Source: Parabacteroides sp. PM6-13 (GTDB lineage: Bacteria; Bacteroidota; Bacteroidia; Bacteroidales; Tannerellaceae). From it: DNA of 64,000 bases. The notes beneath the pieces are model-generated. The model saw nothing but the letters and a program-made list of their open reading frames with translations, made no database searches and was not told where the DNA came from. This document shows positions 61,395-64,000 of this stretch, piece by piece (position 1 is the stretch's first letter; every line of letters begins with the position of its first letter). The translations under genes and the position numbers were made by a program. The stretch spans positions 62,001 through 126,000 of the forward strand of contig NZ_JARXWF010000007.1 in assembly GCF_029892605.1 (NCBI RefSeq), given 5' to 3'.

Positions 61395-63086
61395 ATGAAG
61401 ATAAAAAACTATATCATATATGGAATCGCCTTGGTAGCGAGTTTCAATGTCGTGTCTTGTGATGTGTTGGATGTAGATCCGGTGGATTCATACAGTGATG
61501 CCGCCGTATGGGGTGACTTAGCATTGGCGGAAGCCTACCTTAATACGTCGTATACGAGAATTATATCGGAGTCAGGAAAAGGATCTCGCTTTGCTAGCCT
61601 GACAGATGAGATTTATCAGATGCACCTCTATGGAACAGATAATGTAAGACAGGGACATGTTTCTCCTGATAATTCCCATTTTGGATGGGATGATGATATG
61701 TGGAATCCTTGGAACTATTATTACAAAGCGATCAAAGAAGTCAATTTGTTTTTCGGAAAAATAGAAGAAGTACCTGTAGTGAATGACGGTGACGATGTAT
61801 GGAAAGAAGAATTGACTGGACAGGCCTATTTCCTGCGCGCTTTCTTCTATAATCAGCTTTACAATATTTTTGGACGGATACCTATTATTGACAAAACATT
61901 CTCTATCGATACGGAAGAATATACCGAAAAAAGAGCTTCTATCGAAGAGGTGACTGCCTTTATTGTGGCAGATTGTGATAAGGCTATCAGCATGTTGCCG
62001 GTTACTTATGCTGATGGCGGTGATTTTGGTCGTGCCACCAAAGGAGCGGCGATGGCGCTGAAAGCTAGAACCTTATTGTTTGCTGCCAGCCCGTTGTTTG
62101 ATGAAAACTATCCAACCCGTAGCAAATGGGAGGCAGCATCGGCAGCTAATAAGGCAGTTATTGATCTGAATGCCTATTCCCTGAAACCGGTAAACTCTTC
62201 GGCTGATTACACGAAGTTGTTCAATGATCCGCAAAACCCGGAAATTATTTTCCAGAAATTATTTGATGCGAAAAGAACGGTTGGTAGCAACCAGGCATTC
62301 CTGCATCAGTCTCCTTGTGGCTCCGGAAACGGTTATGGCGGTTGGGGTACAATCCAACCAACCCATAATGTGGTTAAGAAGTTCCAGATGGCAGACGGTA
62401 AGCCGTATGTGCAAGGTGGCGAAGATGAGTATCCCTGGGCCGATCGTGACCTTCGTCTGGAAGGAACGATCATCCTGGATGGTTCGTTGTGGGGCTATGG
62501 AAGCGACAAGCGCGAAGTGGAATACTTTGTAGCGGGCGAAAAAGGTGTTGTGGCCGGAAGAGACAGCCGTGAAGGCTCTGCCTGGTGGAATGCAACCCAG
62601 ACAGGTTATCTGATAAAGAAAGGCTTGGACCCCGATTATGATGACCAGGGAACAGCAGCTCATACCTCACCGGGTATTATGATGCGTCTGGCTGAATTCT
62701 ATCTGAACTATGCCGAGTGTCAGATTGAGTTGGGAAATAATGCGGAAGCTTTGAAATATATCAATGTGGTACGTGAGCGTGCTCAGATGCCTCCGGCAAC
62801 CGGAGCAGATATCTGGGCGGATTATGAATACGAACGCCAGATTGAACTTATTTTCGAAGGACAGCGTTGGTTTGATATCCGTCGTTGGAAAACAGCGGAA
62901 GCTATCTATAAAGAACCGATCATCGGTTTGGATATTAGGAAAATGTCAGACGGAAGCAAGAAATATACACTTAAAGAAACACCGATTGAAACACGTATTT
63001 TCCATGCTCCCAAGAACTACTGGATGGCTATTCCACGTAGTGAATTGAGAAAGGCTCCTTCGTTGGATGCGGCTCCGTATGAATAA
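61395..63086 (+). CDS. SusD-type substrate-binding lipoprotein (locus 2)
   Basis: 563 residues. Lipobox FNVVSC (Cys22), then DVLDVDPVD, an acidic surface-export-type run. The RagB/SusD fold is evident from the TPR-like helices (LTGQAYFLRAFFYNQLYNIFGRIPI), the GYLIKKGLDPDYDDQG region, LAEFYLNYAECQIELGN and ERQIELIFEGQRWFDIRRW. It ends with the IPRSELRKAPSLDAAPY type tail. It pairs with the preceding SusC. The ligand is unknown. Confidence 0.97.
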   Translation: MKIKNYIIYGIALVASFNVVSCDVLDVDPVDSYSDAAVWGDLALAEAYLNTSYTRIISESGKGSRFASLTDEIYQMHLYGTDNVRQGHVSPDNSHFGWDDDMWNPWNYYYKAIKEVNLFFGKIEEVPVVNDGDDVWKEELTGQAYFLRAFFYNQLYNIFGRIPIIDKTFSIDTEEYTEKRASIEEVTAFIVADCDKAISMLPVTYADGGDFGRATKGAAMALKARTLLFAASPLFDENYPTRSKWEAASAANKAVIDLNAYSLKPVNSSADYTKLFNDPQNPEIIFQKLFDAKRTVGSNQAFLHQSPCGSGNGYGGWGTIQPTHNVVKKFQMADGKPYVQGGEDEYPWADRDLRLEGTIILDGSLWGYGSDKREVEYFVAGEKGVVAGRDSREGSAWWNATQTGYLIKKGLDPDYDDQGTAAHTSPGIMMRLAEFYLNYAECQIELGNNAEALKYINVVRERAQMPPATGADIWADYEYERQIELIFEGQRWFDIRRWKTAEAIYKEPIIGLDIRKMSDGSKKYTLKETPIETRIFHAPKNYWMAIPRSELRKAPSLDAAPYE

Positions 63087-63105
63087 ATAATTGTTTTCCC
63101 TTGAG

Positions 63106-63131
63106 GATAGAGATGGTTCGCCATCTCTATC
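63106..63131 (+). other. UUCG-capped stem-loop after susD
   Basis: GATAGAGATGG (63106-63116) pairs perfectly with 63121-63131 around a TTCG tetraloop, an exceptionally stable RNA cap. It lies 19 bp after the susD stop. No T-run follows. Confidence 0.85.
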
Positions 63132-63172
63132 TGTCATAGAGCTATTTGATTAGTAGTAACTTCAAAGAGAAA

Positions 63173-63208
63173 ATCCTCCATCGTACTGATACAGGTGCGA
63201 TGGAGGAT
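63173..63208 (+). other. second stem-loop before the DUF6562-like gene
   Basis: ATCCTCCATCG (63173-63183) pairs perfectly with CGATGGAGGAT (63198-63208) around a 14-nt loop. It ends 10 bp before the next ATG, so it could hide or position the ribosome entry site. With the UUCG hairpin it makes two stems in one 132-bp gap. Confidence 0.8.
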
Positions 63209-63218
63209 ATATAAAACC

Positions 63219-64000
63219 ATGAAAAAGACGATTCTACCTATATTGTTTATCCTGCTGCTCTTTAGTGCTTGTAGCGATGATGAGAAGAAAGAGGTTGTTA
63301 TGCAGCAGTATGTCTTCAATGTGACAACCGAAAGTAACTCTACCGATAAGGCCCCCAGATATATCCTGGCTGTTTATGATACAGACGGAAATCCGCAAAA
63401 CGTGTTTTCTGCCTCCAACCGGATGGAACAAACCCAGAGCACTTTTACGGTCAATCTGGATATAGCTAAAACCTATACCTGCCTGTTCTGGGCTGATTAC
63501 GGAGAGGTAGGAAGTGCTAATAATTTTTACAATGCTTCCGACCTGAAGGCGGTGACTATGAATAAAACAGCGAAACCGACAGATGCCTTTTCCGGCATAG
63601 TGACCACTTCGATAACCAAGGACAAATATGATGTCAAACTGTCGCATGCCGTAGCCAGGATCGATTATGTGGAAACGGACGATGTAGGAGCCGGGAAGAC
63701 ATTGACAGTAGCCTATTCTGTCAACTATAGCTCTTTGAACGTGTTGGATGGAACCGCTGTTTCCGGAAGCGGGAAAGATGAAAGGTCTTTCTCGTTAACA
63801 GAAACAACCGGTAAATTGATCTCTGATTATATTTTTGCGCCGAAAGAGTCAGCCCGGATGGATGTGACACTGCAAATGGGCAATACATCTTCCCGCGAGA
63901 TAAAAAATGTTCCTCATCAGGTTAACAAACGAACGAAGATACAAGGCGAATACCTGAACACACAGGCTACTATGGAAGTAGCGATGGATGATAAATGGAA
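63219..64000 (+). CDS. DUF6562-like surface lipoprotein, 3' end outside window (locus 2)
   Basis: About 260 residues are visible. Lipobox LLFSAC (Cys18), then SDDEKK, a strong surface-export-type run. The body resembles DUF6562 / FimB-Mfa2-like lipoproteins: CLFWADYGEVGSANNFYNASDLKAV, then DAFSGIVTTSITKDKYDVKLSHAVARIDYVE. Such proteins occur as accessory surface proteins of SusCD loci and fimbrial loci. It follows susD with two stem-loops between. Its role is inferred from position; the gene runs beyond base 64000. Confidence 0.75.
   Translation, partial: MKKTILPILFILLLFSACSDDEKKEVVMQQYVFNVTTESNSTDKAPRYILAVYDTDGNPQNVFSASNRMEQTQSTFTVNLDIAKTYTCLFWADYGEVGSANNFYNASDLKAVTMNKTAKPTDAFSGIVTTSITKDKYDVKLSHAVARIDYVETDDVGAGKTLTVAYSVNYSSLNVLDGTAVSGSGKDERSFSLTETTGKLISDYIFAPKESARMDVTLQMGNTSSREIKNVPHQVNKRTKIQGEYLNTQATMEVAMDDKW

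Overview
The window looks like chromosome of a gut Bacteroidota, most likely Parabacteroides or a close relative. The reasons are two SusC/SusD-type loci, two giant hybrid two-component systems, many lipoproteins with acidic residues after the lipobox, repeated promoter matches to the Bacteroidetes consensus (TTTG about 20 bp upstream of TAnnTTTG), and few recognisable Shine-Dalgarno sequences. The genus is an inference from gene content. I saw no rRNA, tRNA, CRISPR array, transposase or phage gene.

Region 1 (1-10.6 kb) is mixed housekeeping and envelope genes: a patatin-like outer-membrane phospholipase (cut by the window edge), a penicillin-binding-protein-like serine hydrolase, a small secreted DUF3836-like protein, a DUF2975 membrane protein paired with a small Cro-type regulator, an HTH regulator, a DUF4251 protein with an M23 lipoprotein peptidase, then ligA and dapA. 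Region 2 (10.6-21.4 kb) has an orphan sensor kinase, a BlaI repressor / M56 sensor protease / beta-propeller lipoprotein operon, a divergent operon (metallophosphoesterase, hotdog thioesterase, beta-lactamase-fold lipoprotein) and mdh. A 40-bp nested dyad between the two divergent operons is the probable BlaI-type operator.

Region 3 (21.6-27.8 kb) is a self-contained sigma-54 module: a -24/-12 promoter with upstream dyads drives a MacB/FtsX-type ABC transporter followed by its own NtrC-type activator and histidine kinase. Region 4 (27.8-36 kb) holds folC-MFS-ispE, a TSCPD protein, a soluble GAF kinase and an OmpR-type response regulator with its kinase. Region 5 (36.5-47.2 kb) is an outer-membrane beta-barrel receptor and two divergently transcribed hybrid two-component systems (HTCS).

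Region 6 (48-64 kb) holds two SusCD loci on the plus strand. Locus 1 is susC, susD, a DUF4859-like lipoprotein and a BACON/DUF6055/DUF4859-like lipoprotein with an HExxH site; it ends at a strong terminator. Locus 2 is a DUF1735/DUF4361-like lipoprotein, susC, susD and a DUF6562-like lipoprotein cut by the window end. Neither locus shows a recognisable glycoside hydrolase. The HTCS immediately upstream of locus 1 is its likely regulator.

The non-coding part is unusually rich in palindromes. It includes a 200-bp inverted-repeat element with covarying end hairpins, a 167-bp inverted repeat built from 11-bp tandem units just upstream of susC, paired 18-bp hairpin units at two loci, and stem-loops between the genes of the SusCD loci.
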